Positions 1 to 6,137 of a DNA stretch of 6,236 bases are shown piece after piece. Source of the stretch: CAZWRV01 sp964636325 (GTDB lineage Bacteria > Verrucomicrobiota > Lentisphaeria > Victivallales > GWF2-50-93); assembly GCA_964636325.1 (NCBI GenBank), contig CAZWRV010000167.1:1-6236 (forward strand). Direction: 5' to 3'. The notes below the pieces were generated by a model that was not told the origin of the DNA, ran no database searches, and was given only the letters and a program-made list of their open reading frames with translations. Positions within the stretch are counted from its first letter, which is position 1; each line of letters opens with the position of its first letter. A program made the translations under genes and the position numbers.

Positions 1-75
1 CCGGAAGACGACAAAGATAACGACAAAGTTACCGACAAAGATGGGCGAGTTTCAGGAAGTGCCCGTGTGCGGTGA
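1..75 (+). CDS. Possible C-terminal tail of an upstream gene (partial)
   Basis: Frame 1 is open from the window edge to TGA at 73-75 and would encode 24 residues, very acidic and lysine-rich, with a four-residue periodicity (DKDN, DKVT, DKDG). Tails of the DKVT type occur in some bacterial ATP-binding and DNA-binding proteins, but nothing else here supports a family. Frame 2 is also open, from base 2 to TGA at 209-211. It reads KITT-KLPT-KMGE then FQ, which resembles the translation of the related repeats near 6138-6179 (KIIS-KIKN-KIDE then FQ). Either frame could be fortuitous, because the DNA is a short tandem repeat next to a foldable element. The gene, if real, lies mostly outside the window. 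Confidence 0.2.
   Translation, partial: PEDDKDNDKVTDKDGRVSGSARVR
9..44. repeat. Three tandem 12-bp repeats
   Basis: CGACAAAG occurs at 9-16, 21-28 and 33-40, exactly 12 bp apart. The four bases after each copy vary (ATAA, TTAC, ATGG). The 12-bp period keeps any reading frame open as a four-residue repeat. The array runs straight into the conserved GCGAGTTTCAG at 45-55. A matching array with the same period and the same neighbour lies at 6138-6173. Confidence 0.75.
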
Positions 76-100
76 CCGCAATTTTGTCGGTGTGAAACTT
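46..100. repeat. Left copy of a foldable flanking element
   Basis: The segment starts with CGAGTTTCAG and ends with GTGAAACTT. AGTTTCA (48-54) and TGAAACT (93-99) are exact inverted repeats. Between them lies a hairpin with stem TGCGG (68-72)/CCGCA (76-80) and loop TGA. The segment aligns with 6170-6225 at about 40 of 55 positions by hand, with a single one-base gap. In the right copy the top pair of the inner stem changes from G-C to A-T, so pairing is kept. The one-base gap shifts the reading frame, which argues for a DNA or RNA element rather than a conserved protein. Function is unknown. Confidence 0.6.
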
Positions 101-103
101 AAA

Positions 104-155
104 GTAGCGCAGGTATTCCTACCTGCGATGCCGCAGACAGGAATGTCGGCGTTAC
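104..155. repeat. REP-like two-hairpin palindromic unit
   Basis: GTAG (104-107) and TTAC (152-155) can close a structure, with three Watson-Crick pairs and one G-T pair, around two adjacent hairpins. Hairpin 1 is a perfect 8-bp stem, 108-115 with 120-127, and loop TTCC. Hairpin 2 pairs 130-133 with 147-150 and 137-139 with 144-146, with a bulge at 134-136 and loop GGAA. The two loop regions, ATTCCT (115-120) and AGGAAT (139-144), are exact reverse complements, so a kissing interaction or an alternative fold is possible. The compactness resembles REP/BIME palindromes of bacterial intergenic DNA; dispersal in the genome cannot be tested here. It lies in the leader of the downstream operon. Confidence 0.65.
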
Positions 156-162
156 TTCAGGC

Positions 163-195
163 GAGTTTCAGAGGAGGATGCAGATGTCGGAACTC
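163..195 (+). promoter_or_regulatory. Ribosome-binding site and start-site hairpin of the first gene
   Basis: AGGAGG at 172-177 is a near-perfect Shine-Dalgarno sequence. It abuts the ATG at 178 with no spacing but sits 6 bases before the ATG at 184, so 184 is the preferred start. GAGTTTC (163-169) can pair with GGAACTC (189-195), including one T-G pair, which places the Shine-Dalgarno sequence and start codon in a 19-base loop. The bases CGAGTTTCAGAGGAG (162-176) are identical to 6170-6184, so the site appears to be carried by a repeat. No convincing -35/-10 promoter pair was found in 1-183. Confidence 0.6.
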
Positions 196-1356
196 AAGAG
201 CTTCAAAGATCCCTTGACCGGGCGAGTCGTGCATCAGCTGACGAATATAGGTCATAATGTCTCGCCGTATTTCAACAGCCACGCCTGGACCGGCGACTCG
301 CGATGGGTAGTCTTCATGCGCGTCGACAAGGACGGCGAATCTGTAATGGCCTGCGAGCTGGCGACGGGGATGTTACGATCTGTTGCCGGCCCGTTTCCTG
401 TCGGGACTGAAAAGGAGAAGGGCATCCTCTGGCCTACATTGAACATGATCCCAGGCACTGAAGACGCGACGTTTGTCCGCGGGAGAGAGCTTTGGCGCGC
501 CGGCATAGACGGGAAAAGCGCCCGCAAGCTTGCGGACCTGCCCGGCCCAAGCGGGGGGGACACCGACGTCTCATACGACGGCAGGTGGCATGTCCTGCCG
601 ATATTCCACATGTCTGAGGAAACAGCGGAAGCGCTTGGAAAGGTCGGATGGAACGTCGATCCGGTCATGGAGAAGTATGAGTTCGTCTCCGAGCTGGTCA
701 GAGTGGATCTGGATGACGGCCGCATCGAATCCCTGTGGAGTGAGAATGCCGCCATGGTCGATCACATCTCAGTCAATCCAAAGGATCCAGGCTTGATCAT
801 GTTTTGCCATGAAGGGGACAAGGCTTCGAAGTTCGGGCGCATCTATCTTCGAAGAGCGGGGGAGAAGGCCTTCAGGCAAATCCGCGATCAGAGGACTGGC
901 AGGGTGACTGTCACCCACGAACGCTGGTTCCCTGACGGCCGGCGCATAGCCTACCACGGAAACTATCTTCTTGAAGGCGGAACTCGCCGCCAGTATGTGG
1001 GGATATTCGACTTGGAGCGAGATCTGCCGATGGAATATACTTTCAAAGATCCAAGGCAGATCGCCTGGCACTGCTCGCCTTCCCCTGACGGAAAATTACT
1101 TGTCATGGATTTGCGTGACGGATCGGTGCCATTCGCAGATCTCCCGGACTCGATGAGAGGACTTTTCATCCTGCGGCCGAATCCCGGAACTGGATTGTGC
1201 GAAATCGAGCAGCTCTGCAGCGTCTGCTCGCAGGATGTCCGGCTTCCGGTCCAGCAGTGGCGGGAAAACGATCCCGTCTGGTCGCCGGACGGGAAGAAGG
1301 TCCTGTTCCGGGCGGCGCGCGGATATTCGGTGCAGGTGTTTGTCGTCGAACTGTGA
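184..1356 (+). CDS. PL22-like (oligogalacturonate-lyase-like) beta-propeller protein
   Basis: The product is 390 residues with no signal peptide, so it is probably cytoplasmic. Residue numbers here count from the ATG at 178; subtract 2 for the chosen start. The N-terminal DPLTGR-x-VHQLT pattern (11-22) and repeated propeller-blade motifs with DG turns (SYDG 132-135, FPDG 251-254, SPDG 302-305 and 369-372) match the oligogalacturonate lyase / TolB-like propeller fold, and the length is normal for PL22. FCHEG (209-213) and THERW (246-250) correspond to conserved PL22 motifs. PL22 enzymes cleave short unsaturated pectin oligomers by metal-dependent beta-elimination. The last-blade metal motif, usually Q-x-x-H-x-H, reads Q360-W-R-E363-N-D365 here, so the ligand set, and perhaps the substrate, differs. 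Start 184 is chosen from Shine-Dalgarno spacing. It is the first gene of a probable three-gene operon. The fold call is good; lyase activity is only possible. Confidence 0.85.
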   Translation: MSELKSFKDPLTGRVVHQLTNIGHNVSPYFNSHAWTGDSRWVVFMRVDKDGESVMACELATGMLRSVAGPFPVGTEKEKGILWPTLNMIPGTEDATFVRGRELWRAGIDGKSARKLADLPGPSGGDTDVSYDGRWHVLPIFHMSEETAEALGKVGWNVDPVMEKYEFVSELVRVDLDDGRIESLWSENAAMVDHISVNPKDPGLIMFCHEGDKASKFGRIYLRRAGEKAFRQIRDQRTGRVTVTHERWFPDGRRIAYHGNYLLEGGTRRQYVGIFDLERDLPMEYTFKDPRQIAWHCSPSPDGKLLVMDLRDGSVPFADLPDSMRGLFILRPNPGTGLCEIEQLCSVCSQDVRLPVQQWRENDPVWSPDGKKVLFRAARGYSVQVFVVEL

Positions 1357-1370
1357 TCGGTAATCGCCGC

Positions 1371-2906
1371 ATGGGAAAAAGAGATTCACATCCGAAAAGC
1401 GCGAACGTGGATCCGGCGGAGCTGGAACGCGATCCCAGGACGCGGCTTGTCTTCCGGAAGCTCTCAGATCCGGCATATCCGGAAATTCTCCTCCCTGACG
1501 TCGCGGGAAAGCCCGGCGAAATAAGCATTGATTCCTCTTGGTGCCTGGAATTGCCGCTTCATTGCTACACGGCGCCTGCATCGCGTCCGCACAACATGAC
1601 CGACTGTCCCCGCTGCGGAAGGCTGGAGCCTGAGAGGACTGTGGCGGAACTGGCCAATGGGATTGCGCGTTCCGTCAAGAATGAATGCCCGGAGGCGATC
1701 ACAGCGGTCTGGACCTATGGGATGCACACGTGGAGCCGCAACGCCAGACGCCTCATATCACGCCTCTCCCTGGACTGTAGCTTCATCTGCAACTTCGACA
1801 CGGGCGACATTTGCAGGCGGGAAGGGGTGGAGGGTGCATACTCAGATTACAGCCTCACATGCGTAGGGCCCTCGTCCGGATTCCAGGCACAGCTTGCCGC
1901 GGCGGAGAGAAGGGGCTTGAAGACCATGGCAAAGCTGGAAAGCGGATGTCCGCGTGAAATACACAACATCCCTTCGATACCCGCCAACACGCGCTGGGCG
2001 AGAAAATATGGGAGACTTCTGAAGTCCGGAGTCAGAGGCGCGGTATTCGCCTGGGAGTTTACCGGCTATACCGAGGAGATTCCCGGGGAACTGGCGGCCT
2101 GGATGTCGTGGCGGCCGTGCCCGCCTGCCGATAAGCTGCTCGAGAAAATTGCCGCTAGGGATTTCGGCCGGCATAATGTCCGGACGGTCATGAATGCTTG
2201 GCATTGCTTTGATGCGGCCATGGAGCATTTCCCATTTTCTGGGAACGTCATCCATTTTGCGAGGGGGCCGTTTTTCATCGGATTCACGCATCCGCTGATC
2301 TTTGATCCCCATAATATCGGAGAATTGAGCCCGCAGTTCTGGCTGAGGCCGGGAAAAGTTCATCCTCTCTTCGACATGGATCTCAACTGGACGCATCCGT
2401 TCGGTACGGAAAAATGCCTGCATTCCCTGGGAAAAATGGAGAGGCGCTGGGAGCATGGCTGCAGTTTTCTCGAGAAAGCGCCGCCATCGGCACATGCTGA
2501 TCCTTATGCCAATGGAAAGCTGTTGGAGCATAAGGCGCTTTGCCGCGCCATCCTTTGCATCCTACGGACCGCGATCAATTTGATCCGTTTCTTCATCCTC
2601 CGCGATCAATACTTCCAGGAACCTTCAAACCTGGGCCTGGTCCGCTGTCGCCTGACGGAGCTGCGAGATATCGCGAAGGAGGAGCTTGCAAACGCCGAGG
2701 AAGGCCTCGCATGCATGCTTAGGAACAACCGGATCGGCCATGACTATGTGAACGCAGCGGAGTTCACAGTGGAGATGGCCGAAAGCAAGATCTCGCACAC
2801 GAAGAAGCTGATAGAGGAAGAACTGCCCCTCAGAATGTTCGAGCACAGCTTTTCCATGTGTTCCCGCGACGAAACGTTGCGCGACGACGGAAAAAAATGG
2901 CGTTGA
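1371..2906 (+). CDS. Truncated or chimeric TIM-barrel glycoside-hydrolase-like protein
   Basis: The product is 511 residues with no signal peptide. From about residue 64 it matches, from memory of the family, the second half of a large uncharacterised TIM-barrel glycosidase-like family found near CAZyme genes. The cues are HCY (64-66) followed by DCPRC (78-82), SDYSLTCVGP (158-167), GLKTMAKLE (182-190), the IPSIPANTRW stretch (200-209), GAVFAWEFTGY (223-233), LEKIAARDFG (257-266), and a helical C-terminus with NRIG (453-456). Family members usually have another ~150 or more residues of barrel before the HCY/CPRC region; these are missing. Residues 1-60 instead resemble the start of a PL22-like propeller (DPRTRLVFRKLSDPAYPEIL, 21-40). 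Upstream bases in this frame only shadow the previous gene. No good Shine-Dalgarno precedes ATG 1371; GTG 1353, overlapping the previous stop as GTGA, is an alternative. A half barrel is probably inactive; exact function is unknown. Confidence 0.7.
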   Translation: MGKRDSHPKSANVDPAELERDPRTRLVFRKLSDPAYPEILLPDVAGKPGEISIDSSWCLELPLHCYTAPASRPHNMTDCPRCGRLEPERTVAELANGIARSVKNECPEAITAVWTYGMHTWSRNARRLISRLSLDCSFICNFDTGDICRREGVEGAYSDYSLTCVGPSSGFQAQLAAAERRGLKTMAKLESGCPREIHNIPSIPANTRWARKYGRLLKSGVRGAVFAWEFTGYTEEIPGELAAWMSWRPCPPADKLLEKIAARDFGRHNVRTVMNAWHCFDAAMEHFPFSGNVIHFARGPFFIGFTHPLIFDPHNIGELSPQFWLRPGKVHPLFDMDLNWTHPFGTEKCLHSLGKMERRWEHGCSFLEKAPPSAHADPYANGKLLEHKALCRAILCILRTAINLIRFFILRDQYFQEPSNLGLVRCRLTELRDIAKEELANAEEGLACMLRNNRIGHDYVNAAEFTVEMAESKISHTKKLIEEELPLRMFEHSFSMCSRDETLRDDGKKWR

Positions 2907-2914
2907 CAAGGAAC

Positions 2915-2929
2915 GGAGGTTGCGGAATG
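2915..2929 (+). promoter_or_regulatory. Ribosome-binding site deciding the start of the third gene
   Basis: GGAGG at 2915-2919 lies 7 bases before the ATG at 2927, and that ATG begins a good signal peptide. In-frame ATGs further upstream at 2858 and 2897 overlap the second gene, lack such a site and would bury the signal peptide, so 2927 is preferred. Confidence 0.8.
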
Positions 2930-5900
2930 AAGGATTTTCGGTCGCGCGCTGGCAGGTGCTGCCTCTCATTCTTATGTCTTATGATGCATGGCGTTGTATC
3001 CGCCGAGGATGCCGTGCCGGACATCCGGATATTCCCGGAGAAGGAGCGCAAGGAGATGCTGAAGGCGTATTGGACGCGGATATCCAAGGAGCGGCCGATC
3101 CCCTCAAGGACTTTAAATGAATGGGAGGGGCGCCGTGAAATGATCCTCAAGAACGCCATGGACGGTTTCGGACTGGATCCGCTTCCTCCGAAAGTCCCGC
3201 TCGATCTGACATATGGAAGCAGCCTCGAGAGGGAGGACTGCACGATTTCACGGGTGTATTACCAGACTTTTCCGGGGTTCTACGCAACTGCTTTTCTTTA
3301 TATGCCGAAGAACTCCACTTTTCCCGCGCCGGCCGTCCTGCATCCGCACGGGCATTGGGCGAACTGGTCTGCGGACGACATCGTCCAGTCGCGCTGCATC
3401 GGCCTGGCCAAGCGGGGCTACGTGTCTCTAGTCGTGCAGTACGAGCATTTCGAGGATCTCGCCAGCGGGCTTCCCATGCGCGGCGTGTTTCTCTGGAACA
3501 ATATCAGGGGCCTGGATGTCCTGGAGTCGCTTCCCCAGGTCGACAAGTACCGCATCGGAGTCACCGGCGCATCAGGCGGCGGCATGCAGTCCATGGATGT
3601 TGCGGCGCTAGATCCGCGGATCAAGTGCGCGGCCATCGCGGTCTTCCCCACATATTACAACCGCGTATGCTATTTCCACTGTTTCGGATGCTGCTACTAT
3701 TCCCCGCTGGGCGCCATGCGCTACATGGATCAGCATGAGCTGATTGCCGCAATCGCGCCGAGGCCCGTAGTCCAGTTCACCGTGACCGGCGACTGGACCG
3801 CGGAGTTCATAAATCAGGAGGCGAAGGAAGTCGCGGCAGTCTACGATCTTTTCAAGGTTGAGAACGGTCCCAAGGTGGACAGCGTCGACGGCGACAAGTC
3901 TTATCGCCTCCTGAGCAGCGCCAACGGACGTTATGTCGCCGAGCGATGGGAGGGCCCTCATGACTACACCAAGGCGATGCGCGAACGGATGTATTGGTGG
4001 ATGGACTGGTGGCTGAGAGGCCTCAAGGAGCCAAAGCCGCTTCCGGAAGAGAACTTGAAGATGGAAAAGCCGGCCGCGCTGCAGGCCCTCCGCGGCGATG
4101 TGCCGAAGGCCCACCAGTGGTCAAATCCCAACCTCGCGTCGGTTGTCCGCGCCTGGTTGAAGTATCAGCCTCCGGTATTGAAAAGCAAGGCAGATCTTGA
4201 GGCATACGTTCAGAAGATGAAACGTATCATTGAAGACCTGCTCGGTGAAAATGTCGCGACGCTCGCGGAAACTGTCGAATCTTTTGATGGCGGGATGGAA
4301 AACGTTGCAGGCTGGGACGTTGAGAAGCTCTGGTACCTTTCCGAACCCGATGTCCGTATACCGGCCCTTCTCATCAAGCCGAAAGGCGCTGCCGCTTCAC
4401 CGTGCAAGGCGGCCATTGTCGTATCGGCCAACGGGAAAAATGACGTCTTCGTTGAACCGCTCCGCTCGAAATGCAAGGATATCCTGAAGGAAGGAAGGGC
4501 CGTCCTTGCGATCGACCAGCGCCTGCGCGGCGAATGGGCGTTCACCGTAAGCCCACCAGGACAGATCCCCGCGCTCGACTGGCAGGGGAACGTTCGTGTC
4601 TGGGGAAGGCCTGAGCTTGGCATGGCCGTGCATGACATCCGGACGGCCATCTCCTATCTTAGAATGCGCAAGGACTGTTCGCTGGATTCTCTGCGGGTGG
4701 TCGGTTCCGGCCATACTGCGGGATATGCCGCGTTACTTGCGGCGGCCCTGGACCAAAGGATCAAGGAATGCGTGGCGGACTTGAACTGCTCGGATTTTTC
4801 GGAAGGATATTCCGACCGGCCGTGGGCGGCTACGGCGCCGGCTTACGCGAAGCGCGCACCCCTCCTCGCCAGCGTCCTGCGCTACGGAGACGCCGGCGAG
4901 ATTGCCGCCCTGGTTTCACCGCGCAGGCTGGAGCTTCTCAATGCAAGCCCGTTCACCTCCTTCCAAACCGCCGAGACGGCCTACAAGCTCATGGACGCCG
5001 TCGGACAGTTGGCAATCCAAAGGAAGGAGGAAGGCGCCGACAATGAAGTGCCAATAGTCAACGGTTCCTTCGAGGACGGAAGTAAAGGATGGAAATGCGA
5101 GGATGGTTCTGCGCCGTCTATTTCAACGCAGAAGGCGGCCCTGGGAAAAACCTGCCTGCAGCTAAACCCAAAACAAAAGATCATCGGCGAACCTGTTGCC
5201 GTCAAGCCTCTTACGGAATATCGCCTTTTCATGCGCGTCATGAAGCCCATGCGCTCTACGCTCAATGTAGAGCTTGTCAGGGACGGCAGGCCGTTCAAGC
5301 TCGCCTCTGGCATGAGCGACAGGATGGCTTTCGAAGAATGCGACTACGATTTCCTGGCCAGGCCAGGCGAGACTAGCATGCAGATCATCCTTTCATCTTC
5401 GGACTTCAAGCCCGAGGAAGGATGCATATTTGTCGACGACATCCGCCTTGTCGAGGGCAGGAAGATGGAACTCGTCAGGCCTGACGGGAAGGAATGCCTC
5501 CTGGCGACTAATTTCGCAAACTTTGATCTCGGCACGGCAATACCGCCGAAGGATCCCAAAGGTTTTTTCATTCCATACGGCCCGGGCTCTGAAAACAAGG
5601 TTGTCGCTGAAGGCAAGGACGGCCGTAAAGCTCTATACTTCAAGAGCGGCCCAGGAACGTATGCTGCGCTGGGCTGCTTCATGGCGGAACCGCTCAGAAG
5701 GGGAGGAATCTATAAGTTCGAGGTTACAGCCCGCGGAAAAGGGAAGCTGGGAATGTGCTTCTGGAATATTCCCCACCATCTCACTCCGCGCCTGGACAAC
5801 GTCGAACTCTCGGACGAATGGAAGAAATATTCCCTCGACTTCTTCGTCGAGTCGCAGCAGCAGGTCCAGCCGACCGCGGTCGTTAGCGTCACCGGTGAAA

Positions 5901-5950
5901 TGTGGATTGATTCCATGTCAATGAAAATTACCGGGAGTGGAGCTCCTTGA
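2927..5950 (+). CDS. Secreted tandem alpha/beta-hydrolase (acetylxylan-esterase-like) with C-terminal carbohydrate-binding-like domains
   Basis: The product is 1007 residues. Residues 1-26 form a Sec signal peptide with cationic start, short hydrophobic core and a VSA/ED cleavage site, so it is exported. The first alpha/beta-hydrolase domain (about 65-370) has HPHGH (139-143) as the likely oxyanion region, nucleophile elbow G214-A-S216-G-G, probable acid D289 (TGDW) and probable catalytic histidine H345 (EGPHDY). This pattern fits acetylxylan esterase / dienelactone-hydrolase-like enzymes that remove acyl groups from polysaccharides. A linker of about 100 residues leads to a second hydrolase-like domain (about 475-700). 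Its elbow reads G595-H-T597-A-G, and no acid or histidine is evident, so it is probably non-catalytic. Residues 708-843 begin NGSFEDGSKGW and end VDDIRLVEG, typical of CBM4/9-type beta sandwiches. Residues 855-1003 look like a second sandwich. A cysteine cluster (C248, C252, C255, C256) is unusual. It is the last gene of the probable operon; substrate unknown. Confidence 0.88.
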   Translation: MKDFRSRAGRCCLSFLCLMMHGVVSAEDAVPDIRIFPEKERKEMLKAYWTRISKERPIPSRTLNEWEGRREMILKNAMDGFGLDPLPPKVPLDLTYGSSLEREDCTISRVYYQTFPGFYATAFLYMPKNSTFPAPAVLHPHGHWANWSADDIVQSRCIGLAKRGYVSLVVQYEHFEDLASGLPMRGVFLWNNIRGLDVLESLPQVDKYRIGVTGASGGGMQSMDVAALDPRIKCAAIAVFPTYYNRVCYFHCFGCCYYSPLGAMRYMDQHELIAAIAPRPVVQFTVTGDWTAEFINQEAKEVAAVYDLFKVENGPKVDSVDGDKSYRLLSSANGRYVAERWEGPHDYTKAMRERMYWWMDWWLRGLKEPKPLPEENLKMEKPAALQALRGDVPKAHQWSNPNLASVVRAWLKYQPPVLKSKADLEAYVQKMKRIIEDLLGENVATLAETVESFDGGMENVAGWDVEKLWYLSEPDVRIPALLIKPKGAAASPCKAAIVVSANGKNDVFVEPLRSKCKDILKEGRAVLAIDQRLRGEWAFTVSPPGQIPALDWQGNVRVWGRPELGMAVHDIRTAISYLRMRKDCSLDSLRVVGSGHTAGYAALLAAALDQRIKECVADLNCSDFSEGYSDRPWAATAPAYAKRAPLLASVLRYGDAGEIAALVSPRRLELLNASPFTSFQTAETAYKLMDAVGQLAIQRKEEGADNEVPIVNGSFEDGSKGWKCEDGSAPSISTQKAALGKTCLQLNPKQKIIGEPVAVKPLTEYRLFMRVMKPMRSTLNVELVRDGRPFKLASGMSDRMAFEECDYDFLARPGETSMQIILSSSDFKPEEGCIFVDDIRLVEGRKMELVRPDGKECLLATNFANFDLGTAIPPKDPKGFFIPYGPGSENKVVAEGKDGRKALYFKSGPGTYAALGCFMAEPLRRGGIYKFEVTARGKGKLGMCFWNIPHHLTPRLDNVELSDEWKKYSLDFFVESQQQVQPTAVVSVTGEMWIDSMSMKITGSGAP

Positions 5951-6137
5951 GGAATGCGAAGCTTGCTATAAGCGGGTGAATATAAGTGGAAGAGGCGGCG
6001 GCAGGAAACAACACCATCCGATACAACCTCGTCCGGGAAACGATACGAGCCGGCGGACAAAGCTCCACCGTCGCAGACAACTTCAAGCCGTGATGGAGAT
6101 TACTGCGGCTAACGAAGAGGGAGACGATGCCGCAATC
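5951..6137. other. Region after the operon with no recognised gene or terminator
   Basis: No recognised protein family, RNA gene or strong rho-independent terminator is visible. A weak 4-bp hairpin (GCTT 5961-5964 with AAGC 5970-5973) has no T-run after it. Only small reading frames cross the region (listed separately). The minus-strand frame over 5928-6191 has no family signal and overlaps the end of the esterase gene, so it is not called. Confidence 0.5.
5986..6093 (+). CDS. Possible small ORF or gene remnant
   Basis: A GTG-started frame encodes 35 residues and ends at TGA 6091-6093. Codons are mostly C- or G-ending (AAC, ACC, ATC, TAC, CTC, GTC), as in the three main genes, which suggests present or past coding. 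In-frame stops at 5977 and 5983 fix its upstream limit, and no Shine-Dalgarno is evident. Its stop overlaps the ATG of the next frame as TGATG, so the two could be one reading frame broken by a frameshift or a coupled pair. No family is recognised. Confidence 0.15.
   Translation: MEEAAAGNNTIRYNLVRETIRAGGQSSTVADNFKP

Noticed and set aside
9..44. CRISPR array
   Set aside because: Only three units of 12 bp with four variable bases; no spacers of normal length and no cas genes.
46..100. Integron attC site or retron non-coding RNA
   Set aside because: The inverted repeats lack the attC core (RYYYAAC/GTTRRRY), and neither an integrase nor a reverse transcriptase gene is in the window.
1197..1370. 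Upstream extension of the second gene to GTG 1197
   Set aside because: This stretch overlaps the conserved last blades of the first gene; in the second frame it is only arginine/glycine/alanine-rich shadow sequence without family similarity.
1842..2531. A 229-residue minus-strand open frame inside the second gene
   Set aside because: It lies wholly within the coding second gene, whose translation shows family motifs; the minus product has no recognisable domain and is a shadow of biased codon use.
3608..4114. A 168-residue minus-strand frame inside the esterase gene
   Set aside because: It is antisense to the nucleophile and histidine motifs of an evident hydrolase domain and shows no family signal.
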